Source: an uncultured Helicobacter sp.
Lineage (GTDB): Bacteria; Campylobacterota; Campylobacteria; Campylobacterales; Helicobacteraceae
Length of the DNA stretch: 64,000 nucleotides
Direction of reading: 5' to 3'
Assembly (NCBI RefSeq): GCF_947367035.1
Contig: NZ_CANBCA010000001.1
Span: forward strand, 62,001-126,000
A program made the position numbers and the translations under genes. This document shows positions 43,951 to 54,152 of this stretch, one piece after another (the first letter of the stretch is position 1; each line of letters starts with the position of its first letter). Under the pieces are notes generated by a model, which did not search any database, was not told the origin of the DNA, and worked only from the letters and a program-made list of their open reading frames with translations.

Positions 43951-46163
43951 ATGCCAAAACTTTCTATTATTATCCCCTTTGGCACAAGTGCGCAAAGAGA
44001 ATATATTAAACAAAGAGTAATAGAAAAAGCTTTGAATGCCAAAGGGATAGATGAAGTGGAATATCTTTTGTAGAGGGATATTCAAGCCATATTTGTGAAG
44101 AATTACCCAAACTCATACAAGAAAATGGACACCAATACATAAAAGATACTGCACAACAAGAAAGAGGAGCATTTTCTTTAGGCTCTTGTCGGAATCTTGG
44201 CGCAATTTATGCCAATGCACCTGTAATAATGCCTTTAGATGTGGATTGTTATTTGAGTTTAGAGAATTTAAAAAAGATTTTACAATTAATTGAAATTAAG
44301 CAAATCCATAAGAATCCTAATCAATTTTTGATTCCACCTTGTATCTTTTTAAATGAAAGCGGAAGTGAGTTTATCGTTCAAGCAGAGGAGGATAAAAGGG
44401 ATAATATTCTCCTGCACGATATAAATAGCAAACAAAATATGCTTAATCAGTTTTTTACACCTGCTTCAAGCTCTTTTGTAATGAATCGGCATAAATACTT
44501 GGAGATTGGCGGAAATGACTTAGAATTTGTCGGGCACGGATACGAGGATTTTGATTTGATGAATAGAATCTTAAAAACTTGCGCAACTTTTGAATCTTTG
44601 CCTAGAAATTTAGATTTTGATTATAGGAATTGGAGTTTTAATGATTTTAAAGGCTTCCGTTCTTGGTTTAGTATCGTAGGATATGAGAGTATTTTTTATG
44701 GAATCTGGCTTTATCATTTGTGGCATATTGAACCAAATCAAAATGGATATTTGGATAATAGAGAGAAAAATCATCAGAAGTTTTATCGTAATTTAAAGAG
44801 ATTTAAGAATCTTAGCGATGGAGTGGATTGTCTGCAAGATAAAATGGCTCTAGGCAAAAAAGTGCTTTTATTTACTGCTGAAAATTCTAGCGTTTATAAA
44901 GCGTTGAGGGGAGTGAGCGTTTATATTGGTGAGCTAGTTTGCAAAAGGGAATATGAATTTTTTATAGAGGAGGAGTTTGATAAGACAAGATTTTTAGAAT
45001 TTTTAAAAGAGTGGCAAATTTCTTGTGTGCTTTTTCCAAATCCTTATGGTAATGCACAACGCATTTTAATTTATGAGTTTGTAAAAGATTCAAAAATTCC
45101 TTTTATTGTATGGGATAGAGGTGCTTTTAGTGATTCTTGGTTTTTTGATACACAAGGTTGCAATTATGATTCATCCTCGTATTTACCAAAATATTGGGAT
45201 AAGCCCTTGTCTAGTTTGGAAATAGAACAGACACAAGATTATATAAAATCCCTCTTAAATGGAGAAAAATTTTTACAATCACAAGGTCAAAGAATAGGGG
45301 GAGCTAGTTTAAGGAGGAAACTCGGGATTCGGCATAAAAAAGTAATTTTTGTGCCTTTGCAGACGCAAAACGATTCTGTGATATTGCATTTTACCTATGA
45401 ACCTTTTAGCTGGGAATGGTTTTTGGAGATTATTAATCAAATGGCTAGAAGTTATACAAACGATGATATTGTGTTTTGCGTTAAAAAGCATCCATTGACT
45501 TTAAATATAGAAAAAGACAAATACGATTCCTTGCTTTTTGTCCCTGATAATACAAATTTTATAGATTTGTTAGAGATTTGTTGCGGGGCAGTGATGATTA
45601 ACTCTGGGGTGGGAGTTTATGCGATGATAAGTGGCAAAGCTTGTGTGTTGTGTGGTAACGCATTTTATTCTCATCAAGGATTGAATTTGTCCGCAAAAAA
45701 TGTGGAGGAGCTAAAAATGCAAATCCATAGAATCTTAAATGGTGAATTTCAAGTAGATAATGAAAAAATGCTACGTTTCGTGCATTATTTGTGGAAAGAA
45801 TTTTATAGCTATGGACAATCACAGGTTAAACAAACAAAAGATAGCACAAATAACAGATTGGTAGAGCAAGTAACTTCCATTGATTTTTACAAGATTCGTA
45901 TAGGAGGGCGAAGCTATCTTGAAGCTACAAGTGTAGAAAAAAATGCTTATACATTAAAATCTCTAGCTTATAAACCCTATTTGTATGAAATCAAAAATAC
46001 TAAATATGGGAATTTTTCTATTTCATTTTTAAACAAGGTTTTTTCTAAAGTTTCGCATACGAAGTTTTTTAGACTTTTTAGGAAACTTCTTACAAGACCA
46101 AAAGATTTTGTAATGGATTCTAAAAATCCTTTGATTAAGCAATTTAGAATCTTTGTAAAATAA
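43951..46163 (+). pseudogene. Frameshifted two-domain glycosyltransferase of surface-glycan synthesis
   Basis: From ATG 43951 (AAGGA just before) the frame reads MPKLSIIIPFGTSAQ, a GT2-type start, but stops at TAG 44071-44073. Adding one T to the run at 44066-44069 joins it to a frame open to 46163, giving 737 residues. The rebuilt first domain continues through SLGSCRNLGAIYANAP, PLDVDCY and GHGYEDFDL, as in galactosyltransferase-like enzymes. The second half (KVIFVPLQTQNDSVI, KKHPL, NSGVGVYAMISGKACV) resembles capsule polysaccharide transferases of the KpsC/KpsS type. The ATG at 44229 would give a protein without the nucleotide-sugar site. It heads a plus-strand cluster with the phase-variable genes at 46179 and 47862. 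The frameshift could be true decay or a sequencing error. Confidence 0.75.
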
Positions 46164-46178
46164 AATGAAGGGGAAAGA

Positions 46179-47439
46179 ATGCAAAAATATAAATTTGGGA
46201 TTCTCTTAGCAGCGACAAAAGATAGTGCTTTTACAATTGGAACTCTTTTATTAAATATTTTGTATAAAATGCCAAATCAAGTGAATGTTTTTTATATTAT
46301 CCAAGATGGATTCTTGCCATCAGATAAAAGGATTATGCAAGAGATTGTGGAATCTTGCGGGGGGGGGGGTAAATCTCGTGTTTGTTGATTTTGCTTTTGA
46401 GGATTTTAGTGCAGAGATTAAGAAATACAATCCTAGCTTCCACATAGACAAGACAAATCCTATTTTAAGCCGCTATACGCATATGAGTTATGCTAGATTT
46501 GAGGCTTTGAAGTTTCTTTGTGAATGTGAAAGAATCGTGTATTTGGATTTTGATATGTTGCTTTTGCGTGGTATTGAGGAATTAGCACAGGGGGATTTTG
46601 ATGTGGCTTGTTTTAGAGGAAGTGCGAGCTTATCGCAAGGAATTGGTGCATTATGTCCTCATCATCTTAAAGAAGTCAAGAACTATTCTACTGGGATTAT
46701 TGTCTTTGGCTCTATGAGACTTACAGGAATGTATGAGTTTGTCTATCGTTTCATTGCGGAGCATTGTGAGGATTATTTCACACAGGCAAAACTTGGAGAC
46801 CAAGCACTCTTTAGCCTTTATTTACTCACAAATCCTCTAAAGATTTACGAGCTAGGGGATAAATATTATGGAAACATTAGTTGGATAAAAAGTAAAGAAT
46901 CTTCTATTATTCACGCTTGGAGACAACATAACCGCTTTTGGAATAATAAGCTTTGTGCGCTTTGCTGGGGGCAATGGTGGGTTTATTATCATCGCTGGTT
47001 AGAGCTTGGTGGGAGCGCATATAATGGAGATTGGAAAGCAAAGTTAGAAGTGCCACTTAGTGGTGGTGAAGTGTGGCAGTATTTTGAGAGGATTGCTTGG
47101 GCGAAGCAAATAATGGAGATTCCTATGGAACCTTTTGAGCTGATTGTGCAAGTGGATTTTAAAAACAAATTAAAATTTACTTTTGCCGGGATTGATAAAA
47201 GCATTTTTTTACAAGTCTATTCTAAGAGCATTTATACTTTTATTTTAGAGTTTTGCTACAAAGAGAATGTGATAATAAGCGAAACAATCAATAGAAAGGA
47301 ATTGAATAGTTTTTTACCGCAATTCATTGAGAGTCAAATACGCAATTTGGATTTTGTAAGCAATTCAAATAAGGAGGAGAAATGGGTTAATTTTAAGTTT
47401 TTAAGAAATGTGTTTTGCAAAATTAAATGCAAAAACTAA
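46179..47439 (+). CDS. Phase-variable glycosyltransferase, GT8-like
   Basis: As sequenced, the frame from ATG 46179 stops at 46388 just after a G(11) tract at 46359-46369. With 10 G it continues to 47439 as a 419-residue protein. The restored sequence reads ESCGGGVNLVFVDFAFED, then YARFEALKFLCECERIVYLDFDMLLLRG in pieces; the DFD is the metal and nucleotide-sugar-binding DxD of GT8-type transferases. YSTGIIVFGS and GDQALFSLY further support this. It is probably a transferase acting on lipo-oligosaccharide or another surface glycan. A GGGGAAAG site precedes the start, which lies 15 bases after the upstream gene. Confidence 0.82.
46359..46369 (+). repeat. Poly-G tract, 11 G, in the GT8-like gene
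   Basis: Eleven consecutive G follow TTGC at codon 61. The count is one too many (10 or 13 G would be in frame), so the gene is OFF in this sequence. Confidence 0.92.
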
Positions 47440-47489
47440 AACAATTTTGTTTGATAGGATAGGTTGCGGATTTGCCATAGGTGATGAAA

Positions 47490-47735
47490 ATGACACCTTT
47501 TGATGGAAGCGAGAAAGTTATTTATGAAAAAGATAGCTTTAAAATGGTAGTTGGCAAGGCATCAACAAACAAAGAGGAGGAATTTTGTATAGGCTTGAAT
47601 AGCAATGGTTTTCCAAGCAATGCTTATGTGGTTTTTCCTCCACAACTTAGCTTAGATTTATTGCGGAATCTCTTAGGAGAAGAAGGCGCAAAAAATGAGC
47701 AGATTATGGAAGCAATTAAACGAATTACTCAATAA
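47490..47735 (+). CDS. Hypothetical protein, 81 residues
   Basis: The product is soluble and without a recognised motif; it contains the segment EFCIGLNSNGFPSNAYVVFPPQLSLDLL (in part) and a helical end. The start is unsure: GTG 47481 and ATG 47484 are also in frame, but GGTGA lies about six bases before ATG 47490. It lies between two phase-variable transferase genes on the same strand. The 126 bases after it contain no gene that I can support. Function unknown. Confidence 0.5.
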   Translation: MTPFDGSEKVIYEKDSFKMVVGKASTNKEEEFCIGLNSNGFPSNAYVVFPPQLSLDLLRNLLGEEGAKNEQIMEAIKRITQ

Positions 47736-47861
47736 TTTGCTTTTTATGGATAATATAACCATTCATCACATTGTAAAAGTCATTGCAAATGATTGATGAG
47801 GTTTAAAAAATGGGGGGATCTTATTGAGGAATTTTTGGGTTTGTAAAACAGAAAAGGAAGA

Positions 47862-49816
47862 ATGATGATTTTTAAATATCAGGATTTGCAAGAAGTTTCA
47901 AATATATTACGATTTCATAAAGAGTCTAATGTGTGGGAAGTAGAGTTTGAATCTTGTGTTGATTTGGAATATTTGAAAATTTATTTAGAGCCAAAGGAAA
48001 TTTGGGTGAATCCTTGCAGGGTTGTTTTGGAATTTTTCATAGAGTGCGGGGGGGGGGGAGTTTTAAGGCTTTTGAAAAAGTTTGTGAGGTTTATAATAAG
48101 GAATTTTTAGATTTTGAAATAAGTAAAAAAGTAAAAACAATTAAAATTTATATGCAAAATTATGAATATTTTTCTATTTGTAAATTTCAAGCTTACACTA
48201 GAAAATATAAAGGCTTACTTGTCAGTATCACAGATGATGGGATTGGCGTTAGAATAATGAATATGCTAGTGAGTATGTATCTTGCAAATTTAAGTGGATA
48301 TAAGTTTGGATTTGTGTGGAGAAGTGATATAAACGCTTGTGGGACAGATGATTTGAGAAACAATCTGGGTAAAAGTTATCATTATGATATTTTGTTGCCA
48401 CAAATTGAGAGTGAGGAATATCTTTTTGATTCCAAATTCATTTCACAGCATTCTTATACAAAGCAAATTAAAAGAGAAAGCAAACATTTAGCAAGGAATA
48501 TCCCGCTTTCTAAGTTAAAAGATAGTTTGCCATTTGAGGGGAGCTTTGGGTGGAGTTATCAAGATAGTGGAATATATATTTCTGGTGTAGATAAAAGTTA
48601 TTTGCAGGAATTGCCTAAACTCTATTCACAGATTCCATTTAGCTCACATATTGTGGAGATTATGGAAATGGCAAAAATTGCGGCGCAAGCTTTGCAGGAT
48701 TTTGTTGCTTTGCATTGGCGGGGAGGAGATGCGCTCTATAGTTATTTTATTAGAAGTCGCGGGAATCATTACAAAAAAGTAATGCCTATTGAGATTGCTT
48801 TTTTTATCATAAAAACTTATTTACCTAAAGGCAATCTTATTGTGTTTTCAGATGATATTGCTTCTATGCAAAGTCTGCTAGAATACGCAAAGGAGATTCC
48901 GACAAATTTTAAGCTTTGTAGTATTGTTGAGTTCTTGCCTGAAAACTTAAATGATGTAGATAGAATCTTTTTTGAGATTACCTTTATGTCCAAAGCTAAA
49001 GAGATATTTTCTGCTGGTAGTCATTTTTCTTACTTGGCTAGTGTGATAGGAAAAGGCAGGGAGCAAAACTTCACTTATAAATTTTTTGATGAAAAAATGC
49101 AAGTTGAGATTATTTTGCAATATTTAGAAAAAATCAAAATCCACCCCATAGCACAAGCTTTTTCTTATTTGCACCTTTATATATTGAAAAGAGGGGAGAG
49201 AGACTTTAAGTTTTTGGGGGATATGGCTTATAGGGCAATGAATTTAGACGAGAAAAACCCACTTTATAAAATAGCTTTTTTGGATTCTTTAATAAAGCAA
49301 GAAAGATTTAAAGAAGCAGATGAATTGTTGGTAAATATAGAGGAAAAGAGTGAGTTTTATAAGGTCTTTTGCAAGTGTGTTTTAACATCAAGATTTCAAG
49401 ATATAGTGCAAGATATTTTTAAGAATGCTTATCGGGGTTCAAACATTATGAAAATGGCGAGCGCAATAACGCAACCTTGTGGGAGAAATTTGGAAAAAGG
49501 AGCGGTGGAGAGAGTAAGAGAGCAATTAAGCTATAAACTAGGAGAGGCTTATTTACAAAGCAATCTTTTTAATATGCCTTTTAGGCTTTTAGCTATAAAA
49601 AAAGAACACAAAATCCTTAAGAAACTACAAAAGAAAATGATAGAAAGAGGAGAGTTGAATCCCCCTAAAACATTGCATAGTTTTACGGATTATTTTGAGG
49701 CTTTGCAAATACAAAATGAGAAAGAATTTAAAATTGGGCAACTAATCATTGAGGCGGATAAAAGTTTTTTAAAATTTGGTTTTCTAACTCTTTATTTTAA
49801 ATGCAAAGGTTTATAA
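47862..49816 (+). CDS. Phase-variable glycosyltransferase with HWRGGD motif
   Basis: As sequenced, the frame from ATG 47862 (AAAGGAAG just upstream) stops at 48110 after a G(11) tract at 48048-48058. With 12 or 9 G it continues to 49816, giving about 651 residues at 12 G. The joined protein has ITDDGIGVRIMNML, near the beginning of the transferase part, and VALHWRGGDALYSY, which resembles the H-x-R-x-G-D donor-binding motif of fucosyltransferase-like enzymes. A helical, TPR-like region (NLDEKNPLYKIAFLDSL) and a C-terminal LSYKLGEAYLQSN module follow. The sugar and acceptor cannot be read. It closes the glycan cluster. Confidence 0.8.
48048..48058 (+). repeat. Poly-G tract, 11 G, in the HWRGGD transferase gene
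   Basis: Eleven consecutive G follow GTGC at about codon 63. One more G (12) or two fewer (9) restores the long frame, so the gene is OFF in this sequence. Confidence 0.92.
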
Positions 49817-49876
49817 TCCAAAAACTTAACAAAGAAAATTACCAAAATTAACGTGAATAATCTAGGATTCTTGAGT

Positions 49877-50176
49877 TTATATCCCTAAAAACCCTTTTAA
49901 AAATTCTTGGTGTAACACGGGAGTAAATTCCAAAACTTGGTGTGTTGCGACAGAATTTAGCGCATAAGGGTCGTTTTTGAAAAACTCCTCTGCTGTTTTT
50001 TTGGAATCAAATGTCCCAATGACGATTCCGCCTGTTTTTGGATTCTGTGGTCCGCTTGCTAAAAGATGTTTGCTCTCATAGCCTTTTTGTAAAAAAGTGC
50101 GGTGAGCGGGCAAAATTGTTTCAATTTCATTCATTGGTTTTGTGTAGGTGATTAAAATCACAAATAGATTTTTCAT
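49877..50176 (-). CDS. YciI-like protein
   Basis: The 99-residue product belongs to the YciI family, a small ferredoxin-like fold with no settled function. Typical pieces are LFVILITYTKPMNEIE, HRTFLQKGYESKHLLASGP and GGIVIGTFDSKKTAEEFFKNDP. A GGAAAC site precedes the ATG. It is on the same strand as the HIT gene, 108 bases downstream of it. Confidence 0.85.
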   Translation of the reverse strand: MKNLFVILITYTKPMNEIETILPAHRTFLQKGYESKHLLASGPQNPKTGGIVIGTFDSKKTAEEFFKNDPYALNSVATHQVLEFTPVLHQEFLKGFLGI

Positions 50177-50234
50177 TTTGTTTCCTTAATTTGAGTTTTT
50201 TAAAGATATTTTATCAAAAGTGGAATTTTTACAG

Positions 50235-50274
50235 GTGAGATTCTAGATTGCCACGATTCCTTGCGGAATCTCAC
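50235..50274. repeat. Inverted repeat between the yciI-like and HIT genes
   Basis: GTGAGATTC at 50235-50243 pairs perfectly with GAATCTCAC at 50266-50274 across a 22-base loop. It lies just downstream of the HIT gene stop on the minus strand and could act as a terminator or be part of an interspersed repeat (GATTGCCACG). Confidence 0.4.
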
Positions 50275-50284
50275 AAGGACGTGA

Positions 50285-50665
50285 CTACATACCCTTTTTC
50301 ACTTCTTCTAATCGCTCTTCATCGGAGATATTTTGCGCAAGATTGTCCCAGCGAAGTTTAACTCCACCTAAAATATGAAAGTGCAGGTAAGGCACTTCTT
50401 GTCCCCCATCTACACCCACATTACTGATGATACGATAGCCACTCTTGTCTAAGTTTAAAGTGCGTGCGACTTCTTGAATAAAACTCGTAAAACCAACCAT
50501 TTCGCTGGGGTTAAGCTCTTGGAAATCTTTGGCAAATTTTTTTGGAATCGCAAGCACATGCACAGGTGCTTTGGGTGCAATATCGTGAAAGGCTAGAAAA
50601 TTCTCATTTTCTAATACTTTGTTGCAAGGCACTTCGCCTTTAATAATTTTTTCAAATATACTCAT
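50285..50665 (-). CDS. HIT family nucleotide-binding hydrolase
   Basis: This histidine-triad protein (126 residues) is of the Hint type, which hydrolyses adenosine phosphoramidates and related compounds. It begins SIFEKIIKGEVPCNKV and has the triad YLHFHILGG near the C-terminus. I expect an H-x-H-x-H triad; here the first His is a Tyr-Leu-His-Phe-His arrangement, so the leading His of the motif seems replaced. H. pylori has a HIT gene next to pheS, as here, but divergent genes separate their promoters. Confidence 0.9.
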   Translation of the reverse strand: MSIFEKIIKGEVPCNKVLENENFLAFHDIAPKAPVHVLAIPKKFAKDFQELNPSEMVGFTSFIQEVARTLNLDKSGYRIISNVGVDGGQEVPYLHFHILGGVKLRWDNLAQNISDEERLEEVKKGM

Positions 50666-50793
50666 TTTAAAACCTTAAAATAAATTTTTGAAATTTTACC
50701 TTATTTTCTCTATGGATTTGTATGAGTTTTAAGAAAAGTGAATAAAATTTTACAATACAATCTCAAAACTATTTTACAAAGACTAGGAATAAA

Positions 50794-51789
50794 ATGACAG
50801 AAATATTTTCTAAGATTAATGATGCGCAAACAACTGCGGAACTAGAAAAGATTCGTATTCTAGTAATGGGAAAAAAGGGAAGCTTAACTGCGAGGTTTGC
50901 TGCACTTAAATCTTGCGAGGAATCTGAAAAAAAAGCCTTAGCCAAAGAGCTAAATACTCTTAAAATGAAGTTTGAAAAAGCTCTAATGGATAAAAAAGAG
51001 CAGTTAGCACTAAAAGAGCTTGAAACAAAACTTAATGCAGAAAGAATTGATGTTTCACTCTTTAGTCCAAGCTCTCAAAAAGGGGCAAATCACCCCGTTA
51101 TGTTGATGTTGGATAAAATTGTAGAATACTTTGTAGGAATGAATTTTTCATTAAATGTCGGACCTTTGGTAGAAGATGATTTTCATAATTTTGAAGCATT
51201 GAATTTACCTAAATATCACCCCGCAAGAGATATGCAAGACACTTTTTATTTTAAAGATGGCAAGCTACTTCGCACGCATACTTCGCCTGTGCAAGTGCGC
51301 ACAATGGAATCCCAAAAGCCACCGATTCGTATGATTTGCCCCGGAAGTGTGTTCCGATGTGATTATGATTTGACACATACGCCGATGTTTCATCAAGTAG
51401 AAGGATTAGTTGTAGAAGAGGGCAAGGATTCCGTGAGTTTTGCGAATCTAAAATTTATTTTGGAAGATTTTTTGCGATATATGTTTGGAGATGTGAAAGT
51501 GCGATTCCGTTCAAGCTTTTTCCCCTTTACAGAACCAAGTGCTGAAGTGGATATGAGTTGTATTTTTTGTAAAGGTTCCGGGTGTCGTGTCTGTTCGCAT
51601 ACGGGCTGGCTAGAGGTATTAGGTTGTGGAGTGGTAGATGACAATGTCTTTAAGGCGGTGGGTTATGAAAATGTGAGCGGATACGCTTTTGGTTTGGGTG
51701 TGGAGAGGTTTGCTATGCTTTTGTTTAGTGTGCCAGATTTAAGAGCTTTTTTTGAGAGTGATTTAAGAGTTTTGGAGCAATTTAAATGA
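50794..51789 (+). CDS. pheS: Phenylalanyl-tRNA synthetase alpha subunit
   Basis: This is the catalytic alpha subunit, which charges tRNAPhe with phenylalanine. The 331-residue protein has the N-terminal coiled coil, [11 protein letters not shown], the class II motif 2 region [22 protein letters not shown], and [14 protein letters not shown] (motif 3). A zinc-like C-x2-C...C-x2-C cluster ([12 protein letters not shown]) lies near residue 255. Its stop overlaps the pheT start (ATGA), giving a coupled pheST operon that continues into aroA and ispH. Confidence 0.96.
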   Translation: MTEIFSKINDAQTTAELEKIRILVMGKKGSLTARFAALKSCEESEKKALAKELNTLKMKFEKALMDKKEQLALKELETKLNAERIDVSLFSPSSQKGANHPVMLMLDKIVEYFVGMNFSLNVGPLVEDDFHNFEALNLPKYHPARDMQDTFYFKDGKLLRTHTSPVQVRTMESQKPPIRMICPGSVFRCDYDLTHTPMFHQVEGLVVEEGKDSVSFANLKFILEDFLRYMFGDVKVRFRSSFFPFTEPSAEVDMSCIFCKGSGCRVCSHTGWLEVLGCGVVDDNVFKAVGYENVSGYAFGLGVERFAMLLFSVPDLRAFFESDLRVLEQFK

Positions 51790-54152
51790 TTTTTACACGT
51801 AGTATTTTAAACCAAGTTTTACCAACAGAAAATATCTCAAGTGAGGAAATTTGTAAAGTTTTCAATAAAATAGGGTTAGAGGTAGAATCTTTTCAAACAA
51901 AAATTGCACCCAAAAAAGTTGTTGTTGGTAAAATCCTTGAATGCCAAAAACACCCAAATGCCACGAAGCTTAATGTTTGCCAAGTCGCCATTAGTGGAGA
52001 AGAAGATAAATATCAAGTGTGCCAAATCGTCTGTGGCGCACCTAATGCAAGGGCTGATATTTATGTTGCTGTTGCATTAGAGGGAGCAGAACTGCCTCAA
52101 ATAACAATTAAAAAGGCGAATCTTAGGGGAGTGGAGAGTCGTGGTATGCTATGCTCCACCAATGAAATTGGCTTTCCAAAAGTTAATGACGGAATCGTAG
52201 AGCTTGATTCAAGTATTGGAGAATTAGTCGTTGGAAAAGAATTGAGTGAATATCCTTGTTTTAATGAGGAAGTTTATGAGGTTTCTATTACTCCCAATCG
52301 TGGCGATTGTATGAGTTTGCTTGGTATCGCTAGAGATTTGAGTGTTGCATTAAAGCTTGAGCGTAAAACCATTTGTTCTATGCCAAAAATATCTGAAAAT
52401 GCTCCAGGAATTGGGAGGGTATTGCAAGTTGTGGCAAGTGGAGAGCATAAAGTTTCTTTGCTTTTTAAAGCAATTGAGGCTAAGCCCTTTGCGCCACCTT
52501 TAAATGCTGTTTTATTTTTGGCTTATAATGATAGATTGGATAAGGATTGGTTGAGTAATGTGTTGCGTTTTGGCACTCTCTTTAGTGGGGTGCTTTTGAA
52601 TGCTTATCCACAAAGTTTTTGTAAATTAGAGAGTGATGGTAAAGTTGTGCTAGAACTTAAAAAAGATTCTCAAGGTTTTGAAAGTATCTATCAAGAAGAT
52701 AAAAAATTATCAACCATTGGTATTAATGGATATGTAGAGAATCTTTCAAGAGAGATAAATTTCAATACAGAAGAAAGAGAATTTATTGTTTTAGAGGCAA
52801 GTTATATTCCTCCAGAGATTATTTCACAAAAGGTGATGGAATCTAAACCAAAGATAGACGAAAAGATTTTCGCTCATTCTTCACGAGGAAGTAATACGGA
52901 TTTAAGTATTGGATTATCTGTCCTTTTAAGCTTATTTGTAGGCAGTGATGTGGTCTTGTATAATGATACACAAGAAATTTTAAACGAGCAGCCAAAAGAA
53001 ACAATTACGATAGAGATTCCATTGCTGTCGCGAATAATAGGAGTAGAATTAGACAAATTACAAGTCATTAATATTTTAAAAGCCTTAGAGTTTAAAATAG
53101 AAAATTCTAATAATGAAAGCCTTGTTGTGATTCCACCGACATTTCGTCACGATATTTTAGGATTTCAAGATATTGCAGAAGAAATTATTCGTTTTTATGG
53201 GATTGATAATATTCCAAGTATGCCATTAACTTTTGCTCAACAAAACCAAAGCAATGAATCTTTAAAGTTATATAGGTTTAGACGAAATCTTACCCAAAAG
53301 GCTATTGGAGTGGGATTTAATCAAGTGGTGCATTTTTTATTTGAAAGTAAAGAGAAATTACAAAAATATCATTTTCCTGTTTTAGAGAGCTCATTAGAGT
53401 TAGTAAATCCAATTACACAGGATTTGAATACTTTGCGTAGCACCTTACTATTAGGGCTTTTACGTGCGGCAGAACAGAATCGTAACAATGGATTTAATGC
53501 TATAAGCTTAAGTGAGATAGGCGCAGTATATGATAAATGGCGCAACCAAAGCGAGAAGATGGCATTTTTACAAAGTGGATTTGTAAGTGAAGAGCGTTAT
53601 CCTAATGCTAAAGGTCTTAAGGGTAATTATTTTGAATTTTGTGATAGAGTGGCACGTGTGATTGGAAAATTTGAATTAGAAGAAGTTAAGAGTGAGATTG
53701 GTTTGTTTCACCCTAACCAATGCGCAAAAATCTTACAAAATGGTAAAGAAATTGGAATCTTAGCGACTTTACATCCGCAAGTTGCGCTGGAGTTGGGACT
53801 AGATTGCACTTATTTGTGTGAAATCTCTTTAGAATCTTTTAAAAATGCTTTACCAAGAGTAAAGATGTATTCTAAGTTTCAAAAAACGCAACGTGATTTG
53901 AGTATAGTTTTAAAGAGTGAAATTCCCTATTATAAGTTAAGAGTAGCAATTAATAAGTTAAATATATCTAATGTGGTTGGATTTTATCCACTAGATATTT
54001 ATCAAGAGGAGTCTTTAGGGGATAAGTTTAGTTTGACAATTCGCTTTGAATTGCAATCTGAAGTCAAAACATTAGATGAAAAAGAGATTAATGAGGCAAT
54101 GAATCAGATTTTAGAAATGCTGAAAGCGGAATTTGATGTGGAGTTAAGATGA
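51786..54152 (+). CDS. pheT: Phenylalanyl-tRNA synthetase beta subunit
   Basis: This is the beta subunit (788 residues) of the alpha2-beta2 synthetase. It has the N-terminal tRNA-binding domain ([20 protein letters not shown] near residue 45), [13 protein letters not shown], the [18 protein letters not shown] motif, a B5 domain around residues 400-470, and the C-terminal FDX-ACB anticodon-binding domain ([13 protein letters not shown]). It overlaps pheS by four bases and aroA by four bases. Confidence 0.96.
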   Translation: MIFTRSILNQVLPTENISSEEICKVFNKIGLEVESFQTKIAPKKVVVGKILECQKHPNATKLNVCQVAISGEEDKYQVCQIVCGAPNARADIYVAVALEGAELPQITIKKANLRGVESRGMLCSTNEIGFPKVNDGIVELDSSIGELVVGKELSEYPCFNEEVYEVSITPNRGDCMSLLGIARDLSVALKLERKTICSMPKISENAPGIGRVLQVVASGEHKVSLLFKAIEAKPFAPPLNAVLFLAYNDRLDKDWLSNVLRFGTLFSGVLLNAYPQSFCKLESDGKVVLELKKDSQGFESIYQEDKKLSTIGINGYVENLSREINFNTEEREFIVLEASYIPPEIISQKVMESKPKIDEKIFAHSSRGSNTDLSIGLSVLLSLFVGSDVVLYNDTQEILNEQPKETITIEIPLLSRIIGVELDKLQVINILKALEFKIENSNNESLVVIPPTFRHDILGFQDIAEEIIRFYGIDNIPSMPLTFAQQNQSNESLKLYRFRRNLTQKAIGVGFNQVVHFLFESKEKLQKYHFPVLESSLELVNPITQDLNTLRSTLLLGLLRAAEQNRNNGFNAISLSEIGAVYDKWRNQSEKMAFLQSGFVSEERYPNAKGLKGNYFEFCDRVARVIGKFELEEVKSEIGLFHPNQCAKILQNGKEIGILATLHPQVALELGLDCTYLCEISLESFKNALPRVKMYSKFQKTQRDLSIVLKSEIPYYKLRVAINKLNISNVVGFYPLDIYQEESLGDKFSLTIRFELQSEVKTLDEKEINEAMNQILEMLKAEFDVELR

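Noticed and set aside
44229-46163. Intact glycosyltransferase starting at ATG 44229
   Set aside because: Starting here would delete the N-terminal nucleotide-sugar-binding part, which is present upstream in the same frame back to 44070 and, after a one-base shift, to the ATG at 43951.
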